Part shown: in pieces, positions 25,021-34,299 of the stretch
How the letters are laid out: the number at the start of each line of letters is the position of its first letter
Position numbering within the stretch: position 1 is the first letter of the stretch
Assembly (NCBI RefSeq): GCF_009914765.1
Contig: NZ_WYDS01000002.1
Coordinates: 8,040-72,039 of the forward strand
Direction of reading: 5' to 3'
Origin: Halodesulfovibrio sp. MK-HDV
GTDB taxonomy: Bacteria > Desulfobacterota > Desulfovibrionia > Desulfovibrionales > Desulfovibrionaceae
Length of the DNA stretch: 64,000 nucleotides
Translations under genes and position numbers: made by a program
Notes under the pieces: generated by a model
What the model saw: only the letters and a program-made list of their open reading frames with translations
Database searches by the model: none
Told to the model about the DNA's origin: nothing

Positions 25021-27969
25021 CTACATTGCGTTAACTTCCTTAATAAACTCTTCGCCAAATCTAGTATTAAGCAAACGTTCGAGCGCTGCGATCATTTCCG
25101 GATCATAGAAATTCTCCATCTCTTTCAAGATTTCAAATGAATTTTCAACGGACAATGCAGGGCGATACGCACGAGGTCTGATAAGTGCGCAGAACGTGTT
25201 TGTAAGACCGAGTAATTTTGCCGGAGGAATAATATCCTTACCGTGCAAATGGTCCGGATAGCCGGAGCCGTCCATCTTTTCGTTCATCTGCGTTACGGTT
25301 TCTACAACGGGCAGCCCGAATTCAATATTGCTGAGAACTTCTTTTGCATGCAACGCATGTTTATCCATCTCAACTTTTTCATCCGGTGTCAGAGCACCCG
25401 GTTTCAGCAAAATCTCGCGCGGTACAAAGAGCTTACCAATCTGGGAAAGGTTTGCTGCTGCTTCAATGGTAGAGATTTCTGCGTCGGACATATTTAAGTT
25501 ACGGGCAAGTTCTATAGAAACTGATTCGAGCATACGGGTGTGACCGCCAAGGTACGGGTCAATATGCTCAATGGTGCTTGCCAGTGCAGTAATCGTTTGC
25601 TGTTCAGCTAATTTTCGTTGCTCTTCAGCTTCAACAGCGGCGGTAATGTCACGGAAAACGGAAACAATGCCGTTAAGCGTGCCTTCCCCGTCGAAGAACG
25701 GTGCTTTGGATATCTGCATCACGTAACGCTGTGACTGAAGGTAAATCTTCTCTGTAATGTTGATGGACTCTTCAGACATATTCACAAGCTGGTCGGAGGA
25801 CGCAAGGCGGTTTGCCGTTGCGTAACCGAAGACTGCGGTGTCATCCAGTCCATGCATTTCCTCAACAGTACGACCAACGGCATTTGCAAATGCCGGGTTC
25901 ACGTACTGGTATATTCCATCATTATTTTTGAGCGCGATATAATCCGGAATAGTATCGTTAATAGAATCAAGGAACATTTTCTGTTCTTTGATCGTCATAG
26001 CGAGTTCGCGGAAGTTATCTGCAACTTTTTTGTTGTCCTGTGAAATGAGCAGCCACCAGAACAGGAAGATAACCAGTGTAAAGGCACCGATAGCGAGCAA
26101 AGCAATGACAAGAGTTGTCTGGATAGTTGAGGTAAGCTCTGCGCGGGCAATATCGTAGTCAATTTCTTCAATGACCCACCAGTTGATATTCGGAATTTTG
26201 ATTCCGAATGAATATCCATTTGCCGTATTGCTCAGGTTTTCACGCAGGGCGAAAGGAAGAATGTCTTCTTCAATCGTGCCGAATGATGAATTTATCTCTA
26301 AAATGCCTTCCGGTTGCCAAGGGAGAATGTCCTGCAGGGCACCATTTATCTTTTGTACAAGATGCGTTGTGTTGCCTTGCTCGGCTAGTGGAGAAGCGGA
26401 AATAATTTCTGTAATTTTTCCTGAAGCAATCTTCGAAAGCATAAGAACAGAAATAGGCTTTGTGTATTCTCCTTCAAATTCCGGCGGGAAAATAGGCAGG
26501 AACATGTCGAAAACAAGCCCGTTGCTGCTATTGCGTACAGTGGAAAAATGGACTTTAGGGTTTTGCAGAACAGTATGCACCATATCGAGTTGTTCCTGAC
26601 TAAGGGCAGAAACGTTTGCGTTGGTGGCAATGTAGGTTTGACCGAACCGGTTGATGATTCGACTGTCGGAAAAGCCTGCATAGCTGGAAAACTCTTCGAG
26701 CAGATTGCGCATCATAGGTAACTGTTGCGCAAGGGTAGAGTCATCTGCTTGTGACGCTTCTTCTGCGTACAAGCTGCCGATATTATCACCCAGTAAGTTC
26801 ACTTCTGAAGCAAACAGACGGAACAGGTCGGCATTAATGAGCCTGTCACCTTGTTCAGCCATTGCTTGCAGCCAGTTGTTGATGCTTTCCGAACGCCCTG
26901 TTGCCAGCAGCTTCTGCTGCTTTTCAAGGCGAACCTTGAGTACTGCTTCTTCACTTTTAATGTGAATGAAGCAGAGTAGCGCAGAAATGACAACAATAGC
27001 GGAAAGCACAGCGATGCCGAACCATTTTAGACGAGAGCGCTTATCCTGCGTAACGGGAAGCTCATAGTCATTCGTTTTAGTAGGCATTTTCAGCTCCGGG
27101 ATCATTTTTTTCGGCTTGGAAGCCGGTTGATTTTTTTTCACAGGGATATGTGCCCAACGATTAGTTTCGTTTACAGAAAACTGCGGTACATAGTGAGAGA
27201 ATTTTGAATGCGAGAGTACCAGTTTTGTCTGGTTGTCCAGCACCCATGCATCACCTTTATAGAAGACAACCAACACTGCATGACCAAGACGTCGGATGTT
27301 GTCCATAAGTGCGACAATTCGCATGGAACTTGCGGGTACTCCCAATTCTCGTAATGCATAGTACTTGGCAATTGCGTAATCTTCGCAGTCTCCTGATTTC
27401 TTAACGAATTCAGGTGGTGATGCCCAGTACTCGCGTTTTCCCCAGTTTTCTCTATCAAGGCGATACGGCCACTTGTTAAAGTAGGCATTCACCTTGCGTA
27501 GTTGCTGCATACGTGATGCGGAAACAATTGTGCTTTTAAATTGTTTCCAGCGTTTTCGCTGGTTTTTTCCGGACGTAGGTAGCGAATTTGAAAGATATTG
27601 CTGCTTATGTGCAGACATTTTATTTACAATACGTTGCCACCGAGCCAACGTTTTATTTTTGCCCTTTAATTCCATAGTGCGAAACAGGCGAATGTTTCCT
27701 CTATTATCTTTTAAGGGGCCTGTACTTCTAGAAACTTTTTTCCGTGGCCTCGGTGTTGATTTCTTTACCGGGGGCGGCTTGAACAGCATTCGGAATGCTG
27801 ATTTTTTCTTTCCTTTAGAAAGAGACGCCCCTTTTGTACTGACAGAAGGTCTGGATCTATTCGTCTTGGATTGTGCAGAAGCTTGCAGGCACTGTGTTGC
27901 AAGGAAACAGCAACATACAATACTGACAAGGGTTACACAAAATATTGTCGAATTTTTCCAGTGGTGCAA
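25021..27969 (-). CDS. LapG-like periplasmic cysteine protease fused to membrane PAS / degenerate HD-GYP protein
   Basis: This is a 982-residue multidomain membrane protein. Order: signal/anchor (about 8-30), basic linker, and a bacterial transglutaminase-like cysteine protease domain (about 95-280) with Cys195 in SGDCEDYA, His230 in GHAVL and Asp245 in LDNQ. A TM (about 317-339), an extracytoplasmic sensor region (about 340-640), a TM (about 640-665), PAS, and a C-terminal HD-GYP-type domain follow. In that domain GSGYP is kept, but the usual HD pair is SQ (842-843, NLSQIGK) and the HHE motif is MNE (895-897), so phosphodiesterase activity is doubtful. In Lap systems LapG cleaves a type I-secreted adhesin and a separate c-di-GMP receptor holds it; here both roles may be in one chain (inference). 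The gene begins with TTG immediately after the hlyD TAA, in the same frame, so translation is probably coupled. Confidence 0.85.
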   Translation of the reverse strand: MHHWKNSTIFCVTLVSIVCCCFLATQCLQASAQSKTNRSRPSVSTKGASLSKGKKKSAFRMLFKPPPVKKSTPRPRKKVSRSTGPLKDNRGNIRLFRTMELKGKNKTLARWQRIVNKMSAHKQQYLSNSLPTSGKNQRKRWKQFKSTIVSASRMQQLRKVNAYFNKWPYRLDRENWGKREYWASPPEFVKKSGDCEDYAIAKYYALRELGVPASSMRIVALMDNIRRLGHAVLVVFYKGDAWVLDNQTKLVLSHSKFSHYVPQFSVNETNRWAHIPVKKNQPASKPKKMIPELKMPTKTNDYELPVTQDKRSRLKWFGIAVLSAIVVISALLCFIHIKSEEAVLKVRLEKQQKLLATGRSESINNWLQAMAEQGDRLINADLFRLFASEVNLLGDNIGSLYAEEASQADDSTLAQQLPMMRNLLEEFSSYAGFSDSRIINRFGQTYIATNANVSALSQEQLDMVHTVLQNPKVHFSTVRNSSNGLVFDMFLPIFPPEFEGEYTKPISVLMLSKIASGKITEIISASPLAEQGNTTHLVQKINGALQDILPWQPEGILEINSSFGTIEEDILPFALRENLSNTANGYSFGIKIPNINWWVIEEIDYDIARAELTSTIQTTLVIALLAIGAFTLVIFLFWWLLISQDNKKVADNFRELAMTIKEQKMFLDSINDTIPDYIALKNNDGIYQYVNPAFANAVGRTVEEMHGLDDTAVFGYATANRLASSDQLVNMSEESINITEKIYLQSQRYVMQISKAPFFDGEGTLNGIVSVFRDITAAVEAEEQRKLAEQQTITALASTIEHIDPYLGGHTRMLESVSIELARNLNMSDAEISTIEAAANLSQIGKLFVPREILLKPGALTPDEKVEMDKHALHAKEVLSNIEFGLPVVETVTQMNEKMDGSGYPDHLHGKDIIPPAKLLGLTNTFCALIRPRAYRPALSVENSFEILKEMENFYDPEMIAALERLLNTRFGEEFIKEVNAM

Positions 27970-29298
27970 TTACCGTTCTCTCAGAGCGTTTTGTTTTGCC
28001 TTTAAAATTGGTTTCAGCAGATAGTCGAGAACAGATTTTTTACCTGTCAAAATATCAACTGAAGTTGTCATACCGGGAATAATTGGCAAGTTCTCTCCCC
28101 GATACATAATAGTATTGGTTTTTGTGCGTAGTTTTACAAGATAAAAACTTTCGCCACGCTTGTCTTCAATTGTATCAGCGCTAATTTGTTCTACGTAACC
28201 CTCGAGTCCACCATAAATAGAAAAGTCATATGCTGTAATTTTGATCATTGCTTTTTGCCCCGGATGCAAGAATGCAATGTCAGCAGGACGCACACGTGCT
28301 TCAACAAGCAATGTATCATCAAGTGGTACAATTTCCAGAATAGTATCACCCGGTCTAATAACCCCGCCAAGCGTGTTAGCTGCAATCTGTTTAACTGTGC
28401 CGCGCACAGGTGCACGCAAGTCGGTACGTGTTACACGGTCGTGACCGGCAGCCATTGCTTCGCGTAAAGAACGCATTTCAACACGGCGTTGGTTGATTTC
28501 ACGATGTGCTTCGTTTTTAAATTCTGCATAGCGCTGTTTTGTCCGTTCTCCGGCTTCTTCTGCGGCTCTGCGGATACGTGGAATCGCAAGTGACAGTGCT
28601 TCAATGTCACCTTGCAGCTGAATTAGGTGCTCTTCAAGCTGAAGGTAATCGATTTTTGGGTAAACTTTCTTCTTCATAAGCGGGCGGGCAATGTCGCGAC
28701 GTTGTTTTGCAATATTATGGCTGGAAATAAGCTGCTTTCGCTTACTGATCATTTCCTGAATCTCTTGGTCTCGCTGAAACTGCTGTGAAGCGAGTACGCT
28801 GAGTTCACTTTCCAGTTTCATCTTACGTGAGTTGTAGATGGATATCTGATCTTCCACCATCTGTGGCGCTTCTTTTGTCAGATCTTCAGGATAGGCAAGC
28901 GGAGTGTCGTTTGCTTCTGCTGTAAGGCGTATGATCGCTATTTTATGTTCAAGAGACTTTGACTCTGCGTCACGAACAACACTTTCTGCCTGTTCATTGT
29001 CGATGCGGACAAGAATCTGTCCTTTTTCAACAATCTGACCTTCGGTTACAAGCAGTTCGCTTAAGATTCCGCCTTCGAGGTTCTGCAATTCCTGAATCTT
29101 TCTGGACGGAACAACAGCGCCCATGCCGCGGGTTACTTCATCAAGTACTGCGTAATTTGCCCATACTCCGAACGCGATAAAAACGAGAACGATAAATATA
29201 GAGAGGAGATATGCTTTGGGGTGACCGCGATGACGCAGGGCGGCATCAACTTCACTCATGAATTCAATATCTTCATTTCTAAAACGAGTTTTTTTCAT
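27970..29298 (-). CDS. HlyD-family membrane fusion protein of a type I secretion system
   Basis: This periplasmic adaptor links the ABC exporter to TolC. The 442-residue protein has one TM helix (about 28-48, YLLSIFIVLVFIAFGVWANY) and a biotinyl-lipoyl half-motif (LEGGILSELLVTEGQIV). A long coiled-coil hairpin (about 100-300) follows. The second half-motif (LRAPVRGTVKQI) and the beta-barrel domain ending in IIPGMTTSVDILTG and a YLLKPI tail are typical of HlyD/LapC. It starts 12 bases after the ABC gene, and its TAA stop directly abuts the TTG of the protease fusion gene. Confidence 0.93.
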   Translation of the reverse strand: MKKTRFRNEDIEFMSEVDAALRHRGHPKAYLLSIFIVLVFIAFGVWANYAVLDEVTRGMGAVVPSRKIQELQNLEGGILSELLVTEGQIVEKGQILVRIDNEQAESVVRDAESKSLEHKIAIIRLTAEANDTPLAYPEDLTKEAPQMVEDQISIYNSRKMKLESELSVLASQQFQRDQEIQEMISKRKQLISSHNIAKQRRDIARPLMKKKVYPKIDYLQLEEHLIQLQGDIEALSLAIPRIRRAAEEAGERTKQRYAEFKNEAHREINQRRVEMRSLREAMAAGHDRVTRTDLRAPVRGTVKQIAANTLGGVIRPGDTILEIVPLDDTLLVEARVRPADIAFLHPGQKAMIKITAYDFSIYGGLEGYVEQISADTIEDKRGESFYLVKLRTKTNTIMYRGENLPIIPGMTTSVDILTGKKSVLDYLLKPILKAKQNALRER

Positions 29299-29310
29299 GG
29301 TGATAGACTC

Positions 29311-31653
29311 CTACGCCGCTCTTGTCGGTGCTTTTTTGATCTGATCTTTTTTCAACGCTTCAAGAACTGTCGCTTTAGGGCCATCTGCTACTACCTTCCC
29401 GTTATCCATTACTATAAGTCTATCAACAACATCCAGCATGCTAAGGCGGTGCGTGATGAGAATAAGTGTCTTACCCGGCACGATATGCGCTAGTTTGCGC
29501 TTAAATGTGAGCTCAGAGCCGTTATCCATGTTGGAACTTGGTTCGTCTAAGATAATGATATCCGGATCGGTCAAGAGCGCCCGAGCCAGTGCAATGGATT
29601 GGCGCTGACCACCGGAGAGCGACATGCCGCGTTCACCGACCTGTAGGCCGAAACCGGCAGGGCTAGACTGAACAAACTCTGTAACGCCGGCAATGGATGC
29701 TGCGCGGAGAATCGCGTTTTCATCTGCCTGCGGGTTACCTATGGCGATGTTGTCGCGCACCGAGCCGTAAAATAGATAGTTATCCTGTGATACATAGCCG
29801 GTACGGGATCGGAGGTCGGCTATATCCATTTGGCGGATATCAACGCCACCGAGTTTTACTGCGCCTTCTGTAGGACGGTACAGACCAACGCAGAGTTTGC
29901 CGAATGTACTCTTACCGGAACCCATTCTGCCGATAATGCCTACTCGTTCACCTTTACGGATTTTTAAGTGAGTATCTTCAAGCGCAAAACGTTCTGCATT
30001 TGGATATTTAAAAGCAAGTGAATCAAAAGTGAGTGACGCGTCCAGCTTCTCATAGCTGATACCAGTGTATTCATCCTGAGATTCCGTAGGAAGCTGCATA
30101 ATCATATCGAGAGATTTTAGTGCCATGCGTGACTGCTGCAAGCGTGAGAGCATTCCAGCAATCTGGCTAAGCGGTGCCATTGCACGACCGGCGAGGATGT
30201 TACAGGCGATAAGACCACCCATAGTTAATTCACCTTCGCTGATACGGTATACACCGAATACAATAATAAAGACTGAAACGGTTTGAGCCGCAAACATTGT
30301 GAAGGTCATAGAAAAGTTTGCAAGGCGTTTTGCGCGGTTGCTGGAAGCAGCACTCATGCCGACTACTTTTTCCCACATCTGCTGCATGTGGCCTTCAGCC
30401 ATGCTTGTTTTTACTGTTTCAATGCCGTTAATGATTTCGATAAGCAGGGCGTGTTTTTGCGCACCCTCTTTGTAGCCGGATTCAATGGCACGCTGGAACG
30501 GAAACTGTAAAATGATGCCGACGAGAATTACGACGGGGATAGCAAAAGCGGGAATAAGCGCCATTGGCCCGCCGATGAAATGAATAAGCGTGAGGAATAT
30601 GAACAAAAACGGTAAATCAACGATAGCGAGCAAGGTTGTCGAGCTGAAGAATTCACGGAGTGATTCAAATTCTCGCAGGTTGTTCGCCATTGTTCCTGTG
30701 GAGTCCGGCTTGTCATCCAGACGCAACGCCATAATGTGTTGCATAAGCCGAGAAGCGAGGATGATATCAGAGTTTTTCCCTGCAACGTCGCAGAAGTAAC
30801 TCCGGAGGTTGCGGAGTATAAAATCAAACAGAAGTGCGATACCGATACCAATAGCCAGTACCCAAAGCGTATCAATCGCGTTGTTAGGTACTACCCTGTC
30901 GTACACGTTCATAAAGAACAGCGGTGAGGCAATGGCAAGCAGGTTGATGATGATGCTTGCAAGTCCGACATGCTTATAAATTGGTAAGAAATAAAGAATG
31001 GTATCCCAGAACCAGCGCTTTGTTTTTAACAGTTTTAATTGGCTGGCTCGGCTGTCGAGACGTCCTTTAATCTGCCCGAAGATTACATAGCCTGCGTATT
31101 CTTCCTCGAGCTTGTCATTCAGAACAGAAATCGGCGTGCTATTCATTTCTGGAAAAATAACTTTTGCGTGTGTTTCTGTCAGGGATGTGAGCACTCCCGC
31201 GCCCTTGTTCTTAAGAAGAATAATGCAAGGAAGGGTGAGTGTAGAAATTTCTGCGAGAGAATTACGACGCACAGCCTTGGCATTCATACCGGCTTGTGTA
31301 GCAGCACGCAGGCAGGCCGAGGTGTGCGATTGTGTTCCGTGTTCTGGAAGACCGGCCTTGAGTTGTTCAAGGGTGAGTGGTTTTCCGAGTAATGAAAAGA
31401 GGTGTACGAGAGAGCGCAATAGGGGTGATTCAAAATCAACATCTGACGGCAGTGGGGCATCAACTATTGTTTTAGGCCCTGCGGGAGGCTGCTGGTTTGG
31501 TTGTGCAGGGTTGCTGGCGTCGTTTGAGGCGGGCTGTTGAGCTTGTTTGGGTGCAGGCTGTTGAGCTTCTTCTTTCGAAGATTTCCCTGTGTCGTCCGGT
31601 TCGGATTTAGCAGTAGCTTCCGGCACAGGCTGTTTATGATTAGAATCAGGCAT
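29311..31653 (-). CDS. Type I secretion ABC transporter (LapB-like), permease/ATPase
   Basis: This is the inner-membrane exporter of a type I secretion system. The 780-residue protein has a Gln/Pro/Ala-rich N-terminal tail (about 1-60) and a C39-peptidase-like domain (about 72-200). That domain lacks the catalytic Cys region and is therefore a non-proteolytic docking domain, as in RTX exporters. Six TM helices (about 215-500) and an ATPase domain follow, with Walker A GRMGSGKST (about 570), signature LSGGQRQ and Walker B IIILDEPSSNMD. Adjacent HlyD and divergent TolC genes complete the channel. The secreted substrate, expected to be a large repeat adhesin, is not in the window. Confidence 0.94.
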   Translation of the reverse strand: MPDSNHKQPVPEATAKSEPDDTGKSSKEEAQQPAPKQAQQPASNDASNPAQPNQQPPAGPKTIVDAPLPSDVDFESPLLRSLVHLFSLLGKPLTLEQLKAGLPEHGTQSHTSACLRAATQAGMNAKAVRRNSLAEISTLTLPCIILLKNKGAGVLTSLTETHAKVIFPEMNSTPISVLNDKLEEEYAGYVIFGQIKGRLDSRASQLKLLKTKRWFWDTILYFLPIYKHVGLASIIINLLAIASPLFFMNVYDRVVPNNAIDTLWVLAIGIGIALLFDFILRNLRSYFCDVAGKNSDIILASRLMQHIMALRLDDKPDSTGTMANNLREFESLREFFSSTTLLAIVDLPFLFIFLTLIHFIGGPMALIPAFAIPVVILVGIILQFPFQRAIESGYKEGAQKHALLIEIINGIETVKTSMAEGHMQQMWEKVVGMSAASSNRAKRLANFSMTFTMFAAQTVSVFIIVFGVYRISEGELTMGGLIACNILAGRAMAPLSQIAGMLSRLQQSRMALKSLDMIMQLPTESQDEYTGISYEKLDASLTFDSLAFKYPNAERFALEDTHLKIRKGERVGIIGRMGSGKSTFGKLCVGLYRPTEGAVKLGGVDIRQMDIADLRSRTGYVSQDNYLFYGSVRDNIAIGNPQADENAILRAASIAGVTEFVQSSPAGFGLQVGERGMSLSGGQRQSIALARALLTDPDIIILDEPSSNMDNGSELTFKRKLAHIVPGKTLILITHRLSMLDVVDRLIVMDNGKVVADGPKATVLEALKKDQIKKAPTRAA

Positions 31654-32244
31654 GAGCGCTCCCTATATTCATACTTCCATTGTTGATAACAAGGAAATAC
31701 TAATAACGTGTAGTAATGTATCTAATATTTTCCCACAAAATTTTGAAAAAGTATACACGAGACAATGCTATTAACTCTATGTGAGCCGCGTGTTTTCACG
31801 TGTAACTATCATTCGGTATGACATGTAAAGAGGTGTAAGATAATAATATGTTGGCACAAAAAATCTAGTTAGGAGATAGCTGTTGTTTATTCAATGAGTT
31901 ACATGAAATGTCAGCACGAATGCCGACCCTATCGTAGCACAGAAGACATCTTAGAGGTTGTTTTTCTCATAAATTTTCACATGAGATATTGTATATAATA
32001 CTAAGTTGTTAAAACTATATTGTTTTAAACATATCAGACGAGGGAAGCTGTTTTCGTGGATTTCAAATGTTTTGATAGGATTGTGGATAGTGTAAAAACT
32101 GTTTTTTCTTGAGAAGTTATGTTGATCCGCGTATACGAAAATAGTTGTGGGCAGGGCTTTGGGGGGAACATACCAAGTCATGTCTACTATTAGGGGGCTT
32201 GCTTTATTTTTGAGTAAGTGAGTGAACATATCAGGAGTGCTTTA
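31654..32244. other. 591-base divergent promoter region between the T1SS ABC gene and tolC
   Basis: No supported gene. The region is AT-rich and must hold the promoters for the minus-strand secretion operon and the plus-strand tolC. A minus-strand open frame (31951-32229) has no ribosome binding site or recognisable product. I could not identify convincing promoter boxes or operators. Confidence 0.55.
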
Positions 32245-33564
32245 ATGAAAAGAATGTACGCGTTGTTAGTAATGACTGCGGTACTGTTGGGATGTGTGAG
32301 TGTTGCTTCAGCAGAAATTTCGTTGAAAGAGACAGTGCTTGCAACATTGAAAACATATCCGCGTATTGCCGCGCTTGAAAGTGAAAGTAAGGCTGCAAAG
32401 CAGGATAACAGATCTGCATGGGGTGGGTACCTTCCAGACGTAGATGCAACCGGTTCATACGGACCGACACAGCATAATAGTCCTACCACTCGTTTTCAGG
32501 GTAGAGAAGACGAATGGCGCGGAGCACTTGAAGGCCGTGTCAGCATTACTCAGCTTCTTTATGATGGTCGGTTTACCCAGAGTCGCGTTGAGCGTACTGA
32601 GGCCTCATACAAATCTTCACAGAGCCAGATCATAGATGCTGGTGAACGATTTGGTCTTGATGCTGTTATTGCACATCTTACCGTAATTCGGAATAAGGCT
32701 CTTGTTGAGCTTGCAGAAGATAACGCACAGCAGTACCGGGATATTCTTGTTTCTATGCAAGAACTCGTTGATGCTGGCGGCGGCAGTGTTGCTGACCTTA
32801 CCCTGACTCAGGGTCGTTTGGCTCGTGCTCTTGCAACACTTGCTACACAGCATAGTGAGTATGAAATTGCTGTTGCACAGTACACACGTTTGACCGGTAT
32901 GGATCCGGAAGAGCTTGAAGATGTAGAAGTTTCTGATGCTGCACCAGTTGATATTGAAACAGCATTCATGCGCATGCAGTCCGAAAACCCGAGTCTCGAT
33001 ACTCGTAAACACGAGCTTGATGTCGCGCAGGGACTCATCGACGAACGCGAATCGTACTACTATCCTAAATTTACTGGTGAAGGTTCATACAACTACACTG
33101 AAGAAATGCAGGGTGTAACAGACTACACCACTGATTTCCGTTTCGCTGTAGTAGGTTCATGGAATCTGTACAACGGTGGTAGCGATCTTGCTGCAACCCG
33201 TGCAGCAGTCGCTCGTAAAGTGACAGCTCATGAAGACTTCCGTGATACCATTGATGAGCTTTACAGACAGGTTGCTGCAACTTGGAGTGAACAGCAGGCT
33301 GCATACGAACAGGTTGAACAGTACAATAGTGCTGTTGGCTTCAACGTAGAAACACGTGACGTTTACGCTCAGCAGTTTACTGTTGGCCAGCGCACCTTGC
33401 TTGACGTTCTCGATGCAGAAAATGAATTATTTGTTACCCGCGGACGTCTGGTGTCAGCAAAAGTGAACGTGCTTATTGCTTCCTACCGTCTGCTCGCCCT
33501 TGGTGGCGGACTTGTACCTTCCTTTGGTTTACAGGCATCTGATTACGTTTCAGTGGCTGAATAG
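32245..33564 (+). CDS. TolC-family outer membrane efflux protein of the type I secretion system
   Basis: This outer-membrane channel partners the HlyD/ABC pair. The 439-residue protein has a signal peptide (about 1-22, ending SVASA before EISLKETV). Two OEP repeats with long coiled-coil helices and beta strands follow (GRVSITQLLYDGRFT; VVGSWNLYNGGSD, the usual NLF/YNGG). The C-terminal repeat has QQFTVGQRTLLDVLDAENEL. CAGGAG lies 8 bases before the ATG at 32245; the frame is open to 32218 but has no such site. It is divergent from the ABC-HlyD-protease operon and followed by its own terminator. Confidence 0.93.
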   Translation: MKRMYALLVMTAVLLGCVSVASAEISLKETVLATLKTYPRIAALESESKAAKQDNRSAWGGYLPDVDATGSYGPTQHNSPTTRFQGREDEWRGALEGRVSITQLLYDGRFTQSRVERTEASYKSSQSQIIDAGERFGLDAVIAHLTVIRNKALVELAEDNAQQYRDILVSMQELVDAGGGSVADLTLTQGRLARALATLATQHSEYEIAVAQYTRLTGMDPEELEDVEVSDAAPVDIETAFMRMQSENPSLDTRKHELDVAQGLIDERESYYYPKFTGEGSYNYTEEMQGVTDYTTDFRFAVVGSWNLYNGGSDLAATRAAVARKVTAHEDFRDTIDELYRQVAATWSEQQAAYEQVEQYNSAVGFNVETRDVYAQQFTVGQRTLLDVLDAENELFVTRGRLVSAKVNVLIASYRLLALGGGLVPSFGLQASDYVSVAE

Positions 33565-33590
33565 TACAAGAGTGAATTGAATTTGAAAGT

Positions 33591-33620
33591 GGGGGGAGAG
33601 AAATCTCTCCCCTCTTTTTT
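33591..33620 (+). terminator. Terminator after tolC
   Basis: GGGGAGAG AAAT CTCTCCCC is followed by a run of seven T, about 30 bases after the stop. Confidence 0.85.
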
Positions 33621-33645
33621 TATGTGAAATTTATGAGGAAGGACG

Positions 33646-34299
33646 ATGATGAGCACTCATGATCTTTCAGTAGAAGTTTATGCAGGGGCACCTGCATTGG
33701 ATTTCGATAAGCAATTTGCAGGAGCGAAAAAACGTATTTTCCTGCATGCAGCAATTTACAATCGCTTTGCAGAGAATGCTGCTGTCAGTAATGCGCTTGA
33801 GTCTGCTCTTGCTTGTCCTGATGTTACTTTGCAGGCTGTTCTGTTGCCCGTGTGGCGTGATATCGTCTGGATGGATGCTGCATGTCAGCTAGTGCGTCCC
33901 GAGGGCTCTCGTGATGACATGCTGAAAAAGGCAGAAGTGTCCCGGGAGTTTTTCTTGCGGCTGGCGAAAAAGTATCCACAGCAGGTCACAATATATGAAG
34001 GCAAAAGCTTCCCCGCGTTTCCGCTTGTGATTGTGGACGAGACTATTTTTTGCGGCCATTACGCACATTCGCAAGTGTTGGCACCGGAAGGGCTATGGAT
34101 GCAACTGGCTGTGCCTACAGGTTTATTGCGACATTTAGCTGATTCAAAAGTTCATTCTTTTGAGTACGATGCACACTGTGAACATCAACTAGGTACACAA
34201 CAGCTTAGTAAGAAGAAAGAAATGTCACCGCATGAGCGGGCAGTCTTTAGATATATTCAGGAGTGGAAAGAGGCAAAGGGTGCGGTGATTACGTCGTAG
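33646..34299 (+). CDS. Conserved-looking protein of unknown function
   Basis: I do not recognise this 217-residue protein with confidence. It has no signal peptide or TM helix, so it is probably cytoplasmic. Visible features are alternating strand/helix segments (KKRIFLHAAIYNRF; VTLQAVLLPVWRDIVWMDAA), a VDETIFCGHYAHSQVLAPEG stretch and a C-terminal basic helix (ERAVFRYIQEWKEAKG). The pattern loosely recalls phospholipase-D-like sensory domains, which is only a guess. GAGGAAGG precedes two adjacent ATGs; 33649 has better spacing. Its last 11 bases overlap the convergent histidine kinase gene. It lies between tolC and a two-component system. Confidence 0.7.
   Translation: MMSTHDLSVEVYAGAPALDFDKQFAGAKKRIFLHAAIYNRFAENAAVSNALESALACPDVTLQAVLLPVWRDIVWMDAACQLVRPEGSRDDMLKKAEVSREFFLRLAKKYPQQVTIYEGKSFPAFPLVIVDETIFCGHYAHSQVLAPEGLWMQLAVPTGLLRHLADSKVHSFEYDAHCEHQLGTQQLSKKKEMSPHERAVFRYIQEWKEAKGAVITS

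Noticed and set aside
31951..32229. A 92-codon minus-strand frame in the divergent T1SS/tolC region
   Set aside because: AT-rich, no ribosome binding site and no recognisable motif; treated as non-coding.
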